Shown here: one piece after another, positions 48,295 through 55,912 of the stretch
Layout: each line of letters begins with the position of its first letter
Position numbering within the stretch: position 1 is the first letter of the stretch
Assembly (NCBI GenBank): GCA_004366385.1
Contig: SIRU01000034.1
Location: forward strand, 1-64,000
Source of the DNA: Actinomycetota bacterium
Lineage (GTDB): Bacteria; Actinomycetota; Thermoleophilia; Gaiellales; Gaiellaceae
DNA length: 64,000 nt
Direction: 5' to 3'
Notes under the pieces: model-generated
What the model saw: the letters and a program-made list of their open reading frames with translations, nothing else
Told to the model about the DNA's origin: nothing
Database searches by the model: none
Position numbers and translations under genes: made by a program

Positions 48295-49494
48295 TTGAGC
48301 CGGACGCTGCTCGTCCTCGGGGCCGGGCCGGCGCAGCTCGGGCTGCTCGCGGCGGCGCGCGCGGCGGGAGTGCGGGTGGCGGCGGCGGATCGCGACTTGC
48401 GCGCGGTGGGAGCAGCGCTGGCGGACGAGCTCGTGGAGGTCTCGGTCGAGGACGAGGATGCGGTTCGCCGCGTGGCCGAGGAGCTCCGGCCCGACGGGAT
48501 CGTCGCGCCCGGGACGGACTTCCCGGTGCTCGTGGCCGCGCGCGTGGCGGCGGCGATCAGGCTCCCGCACCCGCTCTCGCCGGAGATCGCGGAGGCGGCT
48601 GTCTCGAAGCGGCGCCAGCGCGAGCTGTTCGCGGCGGCAGGGGTCCCGCAGCCGGAGTCACGGGTGACGCGGACGCTCGGCGAGGCCGAGGACGCCGCGC
48701 CCGCACTCGGCTTCCCGTGCGTCGTCAAGCCGCCGGACCGGCAGGGCCAGCGCGGGCTCTCGCTCGTGCGTCGCGCCGGCGAGCTGCCGCGTGCGTTCGA
48801 GTTGGCGCTCGCAGCCTCGCGTGGCGGCGACGTCCTCGTCGAGGAGCAGGTCGACGGGCCGGAGCTGACGGTGAACGCGTTCTCGGTCGCCGGCCGCTTT
48901 CACCCGCTCACCGTGACCGACCGCGTCCTCGCCGAGCCGCCCGCCTTCGGCGTCGCGCTCGCCCACGTCTGGCCGAGCGAGCAGCAAGTTGCAACTTGCA
49001 ACTTGGCGATCGAGGCCGCCCGCGCCGCCGCCGAGGCGGTCGGTGTGCGGGACGGCCCCACGTACACGCAGGTTCTCCTCGGCCCGGACGGGCCGCGCGT
49101 CGTCGAGCTGGCCGCGCGGCTCGGCGGCGGCCACGATGCGGAGCTGTGCGAGGCGGCGCTCGGCGTCGACCTCAACCGACTGGCGCTCGCGGCGGCGCTC
49201 GGCGACCCGGTCGACGAGGCCGACCTGCGGCCGGGGGCCGGTCAGGGCGGGGCGTGCGTCCGCTTCCTCGTCCCGCCCGTCGGGACACTCGAACGGGTCG
49301 AGGGCCGCGACGGGGCCGCAGCGGCGGAGGGTGTTCACTGGGTCAGGGTCTACCGCGAGCCGGGCTTCGAGCTCCGCGAGCTCCGCACCGGCGCCGACCG
49401 CGCAGGCGCCGCGCTCGCGACCGGTGCGACTCGCGAGCAGGCGTTCGAGCGGGCGGACGAGGCGCTCGCGCGCGTCCGCCTCCTCACGGCGTAG
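48295..49494 (+). CDS. ATP-grasp ligase-like protein (second of two)
   Basis: 399 residues from TTG 48295, one nt after the SDR stop. LLVLGAGPAQLGLLAAARAA is the PurK-like N-terminal Rossmann loop; SKRRQRELFAAAGVPQPES, FPCVVKPPDRQGQRGLSLV (ATP Lys) and DVLVEEQVDGPELTVNAFSV form the grasp fold, and GPRVVELAARLGGGHDAELC gives the metal-binding E-x-x-A-R-x-G-G-G. A C-terminal domain resembles those of biotin-carboxylase-like amide ligases. The gene holds an A/T-rich palindrome (48985-48998). Substrate unknown; amino-acid or amide addition to a sugar is likely by context. Confidence 0.83.
   Translation: MSRTLLVLGAGPAQLGLLAAARAAGVRVAAADRDLRAVGAALADELVEVSVEDEDAVRRVAEELRPDGIVAPGTDFPVLVAARVAAAIRLPHPLSPEIAEAAVSKRRQRELFAAAGVPQPESRVTRTLGEAEDAAPALGFPCVVKPPDRQGQRGLSLVRRAGELPRAFELALAASRGGDVLVEEQVDGPELTVNAFSVAGRFHPLTVTDRVLAEPPAFGVALAHVWPSEQQVATCNLAIEAARAAAEAVGVRDGPTYTQVLLGPDGPRVVELAARLGGGHDAELCEAALGVDLNRLALAAALGDPVDEADLRPGAGQGGACVRFLVPPVGTLERVEGRDGAAAAEGVHWVRVYREPGFELRELRTGADRAGAALATGATREQAFERADEALARVRLLTA
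48985..49005 (+). repeat. Short palindrome with tandem arm inside the ATP-grasp gene
   Basis: CAAGTTG-CAACTTG (48985-48998) is a perfect 14-bp palindrome; CAACTTG is repeated once more at 48999-49005. It is an island of low GC, read as the codons for QVATCNL. Confidence 0.5.
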
Positions 49495-49498
49495 GGAG

Positions 49499-49504
49499 TA
49501 CGCT
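49499..49504 (+). promoter_or_regulatory. -10 box TACGCT of the second aminotransferase gene
   Basis: TACGCT lies nine nt before ATG 49514. Confidence 0.45.
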
Positions 49505-49513
49505 TCGCGCCCG

Positions 49514-50650
49514 ATGGCGACCGGGACGCGCCGTGAGACCTTCCTCGGCTTCCAGCCGCCCGCGATCGGCGAGGAGGAGATCGCCTCCGTCGCCGAGACG
49601 CTGCGCTCGGGCTGGCTCACGACCGGCCCGAAGGCGGCCGAGCTCGAGCGGCGCTTCGCGGAGTACGTGGAGGCGAAGCACGCGCTCGCGGTCACCTCGG
49701 GAACGGCCGCGCTGCACCTTGCGCTCGCCGCGCTCGGAGTCGGCCCGGGAGACGAGGTGATCACGACGCCGATCACGTGGCCCGCGACCGCGAACGTGAT
49801 CGTCCACGTGGGTGCGACGCCGGTCTTCGCGGACGTGCGCGCGGACGACCTGAACATCGACCCCGAGCACGCCGCCTCGCTCGTCACGGAGCGGACGAAG
49901 GCGCTCCTGCCCGTCCACCTCGCCGGCCAGCCGGCCGACCTCGACCCGCTGTGGGCGCTGGGCCTCCCCGTGATCGAGGATGCGGCGCACGCGGTCGAGA
50001 GCGCGTACCGTGGCCGCAAGATCGGGGGCCTTTCCGATGCGGCTTGCTTCTCGCTGTACGCCACGAAGAACGTGGCCGCGGGCGAGGGCGGGATCATCGC
50101 GACGAACCGCGACGACGTCGCGCAAGCGGTCGACGACCTGCGCGTGATGCGCCGCGGGCACGGCTCGCGCTACGACATCGCCGTCCCCGGCTACAAGGCG
50201 AATCTCTCGGACGTGCTGGCTGCGATCGCGCTCGTGCAGATGGACAAGCTCGAGCGGCACACGGAGATCCGCCGGCGTCACGTCGCGGCCTACGACGCCG
50301 CGGTCGCGGAGCTCGACGGGATCGAGCCGCTCGCACGCCATCCGGAGGATGTGCACGCGCTCCACCTCTACATCGTCCGCGTCGACGCGGCGCGGGCAGG
50401 CGCGACGCGCGACGAGTATCAGGCCGCGATGGCGGAGGAGAACATCGGGACGAGCATCCACTTCCTCCCGGTGCACACGCTGACCGCGTACCGCGAGCTG
50501 AATCCCGAGCAGCCTTCGCTGCCGGTCGCGGAGCAGGCGGGCGACGAGATCCTCTCGCTCCCCCTGTCGCCGGCGCACTCGGACGCGGACGTCGAGGACG
50601 CGATCGACGCCCTCCGCCGCGTGCACGAGCGGTTCAGGGGCTCGATCTAG
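49514..50650 (+). CDS. DegT/DnrJ/EryC1-family sugar aminotransferase (second copy)
   Basis: 378 residues. FLGFQPPAIGEEEIASVAET and GWLTTGPKAAELERRFAEYV are typical of ArnB/PseC-like enzymes; AVTSGTAALHLALAALGVG binds phosphate, LPVIEDAAHAVESAYRGRK has the PLP-contacting Asp, and FSLYATKNVAAGEGG carries the Schiff-base Lys near residue 185. It would transaminate a 4-keto or 3-keto nucleotide sugar made by the SDR at 47295. The C-terminal 17 nt overlap the convergent flippase gene. Confidence 0.92.
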   Translation: MATGTRRETFLGFQPPAIGEEEIASVAETLRSGWLTTGPKAAELERRFAEYVEAKHALAVTSGTAALHLALAALGVGPGDEVITTPITWPATANVIVHVGATPVFADVRADDLNIDPEHAASLVTERTKALLPVHLAGQPADLDPLWALGLPVIEDAAHAVESAYRGRKIGGLSDAACFSLYATKNVAAGEGGIIATNRDDVAQAVDDLRVMRRGHGSRYDIAVPGYKANLSDVLAAIALVQMDKLERHTEIRRRHVAAYDAAVAELDGIEPLARHPEDVHALHLYIVRVDAARAGATRDEYQAAMAEENIGTSIHFLPVHTLTAYRELNPEQPSLPVAEQAGDEILSLPLSPAHSDADVEDAIDALRRVHERFRGSI

Positions 50651-52088
50651 CGCGTGCGAGCCGGAGCCGGGCGCCGATCGCGCGCCGCTCGACCGGGAGG
50701 TAGAAGCCGGTCGCCAGCAAGGCGAGCGGGTACGCGAGCGAGAGCGCGAGCGCGACCGGCAGGCCGCCGCCGACGAGCTTCCCCGCCGCGAACAGCGCCA
50801 CCCCTACCGCCGCGGCCGTGAGCACCCGCCGCCACTGGTACTCGACCCGGTAGACCTGCTGCGCCCACCAGGCCATCCCGAGGAACATCGTCAGGTAGGC
50901 GGCGATCGTCGCGACCGCGGCGCCCATCATCCCGTAGCGGGGGATGAGCGTGAGGTTGAGCCCGACGTTGACGGCCGCTGCCGCCCCCGTCACCACCCAG
51001 TTGAACTGCGTGCGCCGCGCGCGGCCGACCCCGATCACGATCACGATGTAGGCGGCGAACGGCACGACCGCAAACGCGAGCGGGCCGACGACGGTCGACG
51101 ACTCGGAGAACGCCGGGTCCGCGATCCAGTCGACGAGCCACGGCGACAGCAGCCCGAGGCCGAGCGCGACCCAGCTCGTGATCGCGACGAGGTACGTGAG
51201 CACGAACGAGTAGGTCTCGCGCGCCTCGTCGTCGTCCTCGATCGAGTACGCGAACGCGGGCCACGCCATCCGGAACGCCGTCAGCAGCAGCGCCATCGCC
51301 GAGGCGAGCCGCACGCCGACCGAGTAGAGGCCGACCTCCTCCGTGTCGGCGAGCTTCACGAGGAAGAAGCGGTCGGAGAGGTTCGTGACCCAGAGAAAGA
51401 GCGCGCTCGGGACGAGCGGGATCCCGAAGCGGTTCATCTCGCGGAGCAGCGCGCGGTCGAACTGGAGGCCGAGCTGCTCGCGGCGGTATCCGAGCAGCGC
51501 CGTGTACACGATCAGCGTCCCGGTGAAGCCGCCGACGATGACGCCCATCGGCCCGGCGCCGAGCCCGACGACGAGGATCAGCGTCGCCGTGATGGTCAGC
51601 GCGATGTTCACGAGGCTCGCCGTCACGTACGCGACCGAGCGCTCCTCGACCCGGAAGAGTGCGGTCAGCTGCTCGTAGTTCATCTGCGCCCAGAGGCCGA
51701 CGAACGCCGCCATCACGAGCTCCGCGTCCCCGCGCGAGCCGAAGAGCGCGGTCGAGATCTCGCCCGAGAAGGCGAGCCCGAGCACGAGCCCGAGCGTCGC
51801 CATCCCCATCGTGAACCAGAACGACGTGCGTAGGACGAGGCGGCGGTGCGTGGGCTCGGCCGAGTCGAAGTAGAAGCGGAAGAACGCGTTCGTGATCCCC
51901 AGCCGGAGGGTGATCACGAGCACCGTCGTCAGGGCGACGAGGGTCTCGACCGTCCCGTAGTCCGCCGGGGTGAGGAAGCGCGTGTAGACCGGCAGCAGAA
52001 GGACGGCGAGGATGCGCTGGACGAGCCCGCCGAGCCCGTAGATCGCCGAGTGCTTGCCGAGCCGTCTGAGCTGCGGGCCGAGCGCCAT
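50634..52088 (-). CDS. Lipid-linked oligosaccharide flippase (MATE/Wzx superfamily)
   Basis: 484 residues, about 14 helices. HSAIYGLGGLVQRILAVLLLPVYTRFL near the start (shown in part: YGLGGLVQRILAVLLLPVYT) and TPADYGTVETLVAL are the usual Wzx/RfbX opening; LFLWVTNLSDRFFLVKLADT near 235 and AVNVGLNLTLIPRYGMMGAA near 385 are also typical. It moves undecaprenyl-linked repeat units across the membrane for the O-antigen ligase at 41469. ATG 52088 lies nine nt after a TACTCT -10. Confidence 0.88.
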   Translation of the reverse strand: MALGPQLRRLGKHSAIYGLGGLVQRILAVLLLPVYTRFLTPADYGTVETLVALTTVLVITLRLGITNAFFRFYFDSAEPTHRRLVLRTSFWFTMGMATLGLVLGLAFSGEISTALFGSRGDAELVMAAFVGLWAQMNYEQLTALFRVEERSVAYVTASLVNIALTITATLILVVGLGAGPMGVIVGGFTGTLIVYTALLGYRREQLGLQFDRALLREMNRFGIPLVPSALFLWVTNLSDRFFLVKLADTEEVGLYSVGVRLASAMALLLTAFRMAWPAFAYSIEDDDEARETYSFVLTYLVAITSWVALGLGLLSPWLVDWIADPAFSESSTVVGPLAFAVVPFAAYIVIVIGVGRARRTQFNWVVTGAAAAVNVGLNLTLIPRYGMMGAAVATIAAYLTMFLGMAWWAQQVYRVEYQWRRVLTAAAVGVALFAAGKLVGGGLPVALALSLAYPLALLATGFYLPVERRAIGARLRLARARSSP

Positions 52089-52097
52089 TCAGGCGCG

Positions 52098-52103
52098 AGA
52101 GTA
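52098..52103 (-). promoter_or_regulatory. -10 box TACTCT of the flippase gene
   Basis: TACTCT on the minus strand, nine nt before ATG 52088. Confidence 0.45.
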
Positions 52104-52128
52104 GTGGCCGTGCAGGCCGGTCGCCGCG

Positions 52129-52551
52129 CTACGACACGCCGCCGCGGGGGAAGAGCCACGGCGAGAGGGCGTTCCAGCGCGCGATCTCGCACCCGTTCGT
52201 GCGGTCGAACCTCGCGTCGACGCGCGCGGCGCCGAGCCTGCCCGTGACCCGCGCGACCTGCGGTCCGCCCCAGATCTCGGTGCACATGACCCTTGGGGGC
52301 ACGGGCGCGAAGAGCTTCGTCCCCCCGGCCTTCAGCTTCGTGCAGGCGCGTCCGGGCATGCGCAGCGTCCCGCCGGCGGGCTGGCAGCGAAGCGTCCAGC
52401 GCACGCTCTTCCCGGAGGTGCCGTTCGCCCAGAACGTGATCGTGAGCGACGTCTTCGCCGAGGCCTCGCGCGAGCTCGCGACCGCCACGGCGATCGCGGT
52501 CGCGGCGGCCGTGACCGCGACGGCGGCGACGAGGACGGCGAGACGGCGCAT
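52129..52551 (-). CDS. Secreted subtilisin-inhibitor-like (SSI, I16-type) protein
   Basis: 140 residues. A signal peptide (LAVLVAAVAVTAAATAIAVA) precedes about 105 residues with four Cys in the order expected for SSI: WTLRCQPAGGTLRMPGRACTKL, then RVMCTEIWGGPQVARVTGRL and FDRTNGCEIARWNAL. The C-T-E-I-W-G-G-P reactive-loop region and R-T-N-G-C-E-I-A-R-W ending match SSI-like proteins of actinobacteria. It would protect the cell from, or control, secreted serine proteases. ATG 52551 lies six nt after TACCCT. Confidence 0.7.
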   Translation of the reverse strand: MRRLAVLVAAVAVTAAATAIAVAVASSREASAKTSLTITFWANGTSGKSVRWTLRCQPAGGTLRMPGRACTKLKAGGTKLFAPVPPRVMCTEIWGGPQVARVTGRLGAARVDARFDRTNGCEIARWNALSPWLFPRGGVS

Positions 52552-52557
52552 GTGCCC

Positions 52558-52563
52558 AGGGTA
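52558..52563 (-). promoter_or_regulatory. -10 box TACCCT of the SSI-like gene (leaderless)
   Basis: TACCCT on the minus strand, six nt before ATG 52551. Confidence 0.5.
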
Positions 52564-52605
52564 CTCCGCCGCCCCCGCACGGCGTCACACCCGTTCGGCG
52601 GGGAC

Positions 52606-52639
52606 TTGACACGATGGCCTTTGTGAGTGAATAATCACT
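52606..52639 (+). promoter_or_regulatory. tetR promoter TTGACA-N18-AATAAT with operator (52626-52639)
   Basis: TTGACA (52606-52611), 18 nt, AATAAT (52630-52635). AGTGA-ATAA-TCACT (52626-52639) is an inverted repeat lying right over the -10, so its own repressor should shut it off. ATG 52646 follows after 10 nt. Confidence 0.7.
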
Positions 52640-52645
52640 TTCTTC

Positions 52646-53212
52646 ATGGCGACGCAAACGAGACAGACGGCGGCCGAGCGCCGCGAGGACGTGCTCGAGG
52701 CGGCGAACGCCGAGTTCGCGCTCCGCGGGCTCCACGGCGCCTCGACGGACGCGATCGCGCGCCGGGCAGGCATCTCGCAGCCATACCTCTTCCGGCTCTT
52801 CGGCTCCAAGAAGGACCTCTACATCGCGGCGCTCGAGCGCTGCTTCGACCGCACGCTCGACGCGTTCCGCGCCGCCGCGTCCGGGACCTCGGGCGAAGAG
52901 GCGCTGCGCGCGATCGGAGACACGTACCGCGACGCCGTCGAGAACGACCGCCAGATGCTCCAGGCTCAGCTCCAGTCCTACGCCGCGTCGGTGGAGGACG
53001 AGGAGATCCGCGAGGCGACCGCGCGCGGGTTCGGCCGGCTCGTCGACTACGTGGAGGCGGTGTCGGGCGCCGACCGGGGGACGGTCGCGAGGTTCTTCGC
53101 GGCCGGAATGCTCATGAACGTGCTCGCGGCCATGGACTACCCGCTCGGCGTCGACCCGCGCTACTCGTGGGTCGCGCGGCTCGCCGAGGGCTGCAGGGAG
53201 GACGCGACATGA
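52646..53212 (+). CDS. TetR-family transcriptional regulator
   Basis: 188 residues. The N-terminal HTH domain shows RREDVLEAANAEFALRGLHG and STDAIARRAGISQPYLFRLFGSKKDLY (given in part: IARRAGISQPYLFRLFGSKK), residues about 12-60. The C-terminal ligand-binding domain is helical, with FDRTLDAFRAAASGTSGEEAL. It probably represses itself and the MFS pump behind it; matching inverted repeats lie at 52626-52639 and 53238-53251. Its TGA overlaps a 27-codon mini-ORF by four nt (ATGA). Confidence 0.92.
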   Translation: MATQTRQTAAERREDVLEAANAEFALRGLHGASTDAIARRAGISQPYLFRLFGSKKDLYIAALERCFDRTLDAFRAAASGTSGEEALRAIGDTYRDAVENDRQMLQAQLQSYAASVEDEEIREATARGFGRLVDYVEAVSGADRGTVARFFAAGMLMNVLAAMDYPLGVDPRYSWVARLAEGCREDAT

Positions 53213-53292
53213 AGGCCCTTCTCTTTTTTCTCCAGCAACTGAGTAATCAGTCACTACATCAGAACCAGTCGGGAACCGGGAGGTCACGATGA
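53209..53292 (+). CDS. 27-residue mini-ORF linking tetR and the MFS gene
   Basis: ATG 53209 overlaps the tetR TGA (ATGA) and its own TGA (53290-53292) overlaps the MFS ATG (ATGA), so ribosomes could pass from tetR to the pump through it. The peptide (MKALLFFLQQLSNQSL...) has a short hydrophobic start and Gln/Ser-rich middle. The second TetR operator lies inside it. ATGAAGGCC occurs at both its start and at the MFS start, which looks like a 9-bp duplication around an inserted 80-bp segment. Whether the peptide itself matters is unknown. Confidence 0.35.
   Translation: MKALLFFLQQLSNQSLHQNQSGTGRSR
53238..53251 (+). promoter_or_regulatory. Second TetR operator ACTGA-GTAA-TCAGT before the MFS gene
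   Basis: A perfect 5-4-5 inverted repeat with the same pattern (A-S-TGA-NTAA-TCA-S-T) as the site over the tetR promoter, located 38 nt before the MFS start. Confidence 0.65.
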
Positions 53293-54710
53293 AGGCCGGC
53301 ACGCGCACGCTCTGGACGTTCGTCATCACGTCGACCGCGCTCTTCATGGTCGTGCTCGACAACCTCGTCGTCTCGACCGCCCTGCCGGTCATCCGCGTCG
53401 ACCTGGGCGCGACGATCGAGGAGCTCGAGTGGACGGTCAACGCGTACACGCTCACGTTCGCCGTCTTCCTGCTCACCGGCGCCGCGCTCGGCGACCGCTT
53501 CGGCCGCAAGCGGATGTTCATGCTCGGGGTCGGGATCTTCACCGCCGCCTCTGCCGCCGCGGCGCTCGCGCCTTCGGCCGACTGGCTGATCGCGGCGCGC
53601 GCGGTGCAGGGCTTCGGCGCCGCGCTCGTGACGCCGCTCACGCTGACCCTCCTCAGCGCCGCGGTCTCGCGCGAGCGGCGCGGCGCCGCGCTCGGCGCCT
53701 GGTCGGGGATCGCGGGCCTCGCCGTCGCGATGGGCCCGCTCGTCGGCGGCGCCGTCGTGGACGGCATCTCCTGGCAGTGGATCTTCTGGCTCAACGTCCC
53801 CGTCGGGCTCGTGCTGCTCCCGCTCGCGACGCAGCTCACCGAGTCGACCGGGCCCGACAAGGCGCTCGACCTGCGCGGGCTCGCGCTCGCGGGCGTCGGG
53901 ATGCTCGGGCTCGTCTGGGGCCTCATCCACGGGAACGGCGACGGCTGGACGAGCCCCGTCATCGTCGGCTCGCTCGCGGTCGGCGCCGCCGGGCTCGCCG
54001 CCTTCGTGTGGTGGGAGCGGCGGGTCGCCGAGCCGATGCTGCCGATGGGCTTCTTCCGCGACCGCGCGTTCGCGGCGGCGAACGGCGCCTCGCTCTTCAT
54101 GTACTTCGGGATGTTCGGCTCGATCTTCCTGCTGACGCAGTTCTTCCAGACCGCGCAGGGCTTCTCGCCGCTCGAGTCCGGGCTGCGCGTGCTCCCATGG
54201 ACGATCATGCCGATGTTCGTGGCTCCGGTCGCGGGCGCGCTGTCCGACCGCATCGGCGGCCGGCCGCTGATGGCGACCGGGCTCGCCCTCCAGGCGATCG
54301 GGCTCGCCTGGATCGCGGGCGTGTCCACCGCCACCGTCGGCTACGTGTCGCTCGTCGGCCCGTTCGTGCTCTCCGGGATCGGGATGGGGCTCTTCTTCGC
54401 GCCGGTCGCGAACGTGATCCTCTCGGCCGTCCGGCCCGAGCAGGAGGGGAAGGCGTCCGGCGCCAACAACGCCATCCGCGAGGTGGGCGGTGTGCTCGGC
54501 GTCGCCGTCCTCGCCTCGATCTTCGCGCGCGTCGGCGGCTACGAGTCGGCCGTGACGTTCACGAACGGCCTCGTGCCCGCGCTCTGGGTGGGCGCCGCGG
54601 TCGTCGGCGCAGGCGCCGTGCTCGCGCTCCTCATCCCGCCGAAGCGGCGTGCCGCCGAGGCACCGGTGACGCAACCCGAGCGGCTCGTGCCGCAGCCCGA
54701 GGCCGCCTGA
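53289..54710 (+). CDS. MFS drug efflux transporter, DHA2/EmrB-QacA type (14 helices)
   Basis: 473 residues. Helix 1 has FMVVLDNLVVSTALPVIRVD (the DHA2 D-x-x-x-V-x-x-A-L-P motif), the A-like loop GDRFGRKRMFMLGVGIF, motif C GIAGLAVAMGPLVGG, and WQWIFWLNVPVGLVLLPLA before helix 6. Fourteen helices can be counted. It should expel a hydrophobic compound in exchange for protons. A GGGAGG Shine-Dalgarno (53278-53283) is present. Control by the adjoining TetR protein through two similar operators is likely. Confidence 0.92.
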   Translation: MKAGTRTLWTFVITSTALFMVVLDNLVVSTALPVIRVDLGATIEELEWTVNAYTLTFAVFLLTGAALGDRFGRKRMFMLGVGIFTAASAAAALAPSADWLIAARAVQGFGAALVTPLTLTLLSAAVSRERRGAALGAWSGIAGLAVAMGPLVGGAVVDGISWQWIFWLNVPVGLVLLPLATQLTESTGPDKALDLRGLALAGVGMLGLVWGLIHGNGDGWTSPVIVGSLAVGAAGLAAFVWWERRVAEPMLPMGFFRDRAFAAANGASLFMYFGMFGSIFLLTQFFQTAQGFSPLESGLRVLPWTIMPMFVAPVAGALSDRIGGRPLMATGLALQAIGLAWIAGVSTATVGYVSLVGPFVLSGIGMGLFFAPVANVILSAVRPEQEGKASGANNAIREVGGVLGVAVLASIFARVGGYESAVTFTNGLVPALWVGAAVVGAGAVLALLIPPKRRAAEAPVTQPERLVPQPEAA

Positions 54711-54828
54711 TGCTCTCCGCCCGAGCCCTTGCGTCGGCGAGCGCGCGCCATCCGTGGCGCACGCTCGCCGCGCGGGGCGCTACGCCGCACGTGGAAGGAG
54801 AGTCGCGGGTGACGTAGGGCGGCGGCGC

Positions 54829-54834
54829 TACGGT
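54829..54834 (+). promoter_or_regulatory. -10 box TACGGT of the GT2 gene (leaderless)
   Basis: TACGGT lies seven nt before ATG 54842. The preceding 130 nt after the MFS gene show nothing else. Confidence 0.5.
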
Positions 54835-54841
54835 GCGCGCC

Positions 54842-55795
54842 ATGCGGCTGCGGGCGCCCAGGACGGTCTCGGTCGTCATTCCCACGCTGAACCGGTGCGA
54901 CAGCCTCCGGCGCACGCTCGAGGGGCTGCGGGAGCAGACGTACGCCCCGTTCGAGGTGATCGTCGTGAACGGGCCCTCGACCGACGGGACGGAGGAGCTG
55001 CTCGCGCTGTACCCGGTCCGTGCCGGCTCGTGCGCTGCGGCGAACGCCGCGGCAGCCCGGAACGAGGGAGTGCGCATCGCAGCCGGCGACCTGCTCCTCT
55101 TCGTCGACGACGACGCGGTCCCGGCGCGCGACTGGGTGGAGCTTCTCGTCGCCGCCTACGACGATCGCCGCGTCATGGGCGCCGGCGGCCCGGTGTTCAA
55201 CGTCGCGCTGCGGGAGGTCGAGTGGCGACTCTGCACCTGCACGCGGGACGGTGTCCCCGACACCGCGAGCGAGCCGCCGGTCGACCGCTACCTGGGCCGC
55301 GGCGCCGACCCGTTCGTCTACCTGGCCGGGTGCAACATGAGCTTCCGGCGCTCGGCTCTCCGGCGCGCCGGGGGGTTCCACGAGACGCTCGCGACGCGGT
55401 ACGAGGACGCGGAGGTCTGCGCGCACATCGTCGACGCGGGCGGCGTCATCGCGTACGTCGAGGGCGCGCTCGTCTACCACGACCCGCGGCCCTCGTCGCT
55501 GCGGGACGAGCGGCAGGCCGTGCGCGACCCGTACTCGGCGACCTTCGGTCGCGCGGTCTTCGCGCTCCAGCAGGCCGGCGAGGCCGCTCTGCCCGCGCTC
55601 GAGGCGTGGCTCGAGGACTGGCGTGTCGAGGCCGGCCTTCAGCTCCGGGCAGGCCTGCTCGACGAGCCCGGGCGGGACGAGTTCCTGCGCCGGGCGGAGC
55701 TCGGCCTCGCAGACGGGATCGCGGCGGCCGCGAGCGGGCGCCCGCGCGTCACGATCGGCCGTGCCGACCGGCGGCGCTTCCTCCCGTTCGAGTAG
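54842..55795 (+). CDS. Glycosyltransferase family 2
   Basis: 317 residues. TVSVVIPTLNRCDSLRRTLE at the N-terminus, VIVVNGPSTDGTEELL (nucleotide site), LLLFVDDDAVPARDWVELL near residue 88 (the DxD motif as DDD), and GCNMSFRRSALRRAGGFHET with YEDAEVCAHIVDAGG near 185 (catalytic E-D) are the GT-A features. No membrane helix. Acceptor unknown; it starts a small cluster with a flippase-like membrane protein, a second GT2 and a GT-C protein. Confidence 0.9.
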   Translation: MRLRAPRTVSVVIPTLNRCDSLRRTLEGLREQTYAPFEVIVVNGPSTDGTEELLALYPVRAGSCAAANAAAARNEGVRIAAGDLLLFVDDDAVPARDWVELLVAAYDDRRVMGAGGPVFNVALREVEWRLCTCTRDGVPDTASEPPVDRYLGRGADPFVYLAGCNMSFRRSALRRAGGFHETLATRYEDAEVCAHIVDAGGVIAYVEGALVYHDPRPSSLRDERQAVRDPYSATFGRAVFALQQAGEAALPALEAWLEDWRVEAGLQLRAGLLDEPGRDEFLRRAELGLADGIAAAASGRPRVTIGRADRRRFLPFE

Positions 55796-55831
55796 TCCCC
55801 GGCGCCCGGGTTGCTCGTACGGGAACACTGG

Positions 55832-55837
55832 TACGGT
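55832..55837 (+). promoter_or_regulatory. -10 box TACGGT driving a 22-residue leaderless mini-ORF
   Basis: TACGGT lies six nt before GTG 55844. A TTGCTC (55811-55816) upstream is a weak -35. Confidence 0.45.
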
Positions 55838-55843
55838 CGCCGC

Positions 55844-55912
55844 GTGGCGCGACCGACGCTCTTCGCTCCGTGCGTCCGCGCAGCGACCTCCGGCAGGAGC
55901 GCGTCGCGGTGA
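55844..55912 (+). CDS. 22-residue leaderless mini-ORF coupled to the LPG-synthase-like gene
   Basis: GTG 55844, six nt after TACGGT, opens a 22-codon frame whose TGA overlaps the next start as GTGA (55909-55912). The main gene has no Shine-Dalgarno or -10 of its own in range, so ribosomes probably reach it by finishing this peptide (VARPTLFAPCVRAATSGRSA..). Same layout as 32908-32994 before fumarase beta. Confidence 0.4.
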   Translation: MARPTLFAPCVRAATSGRSASR

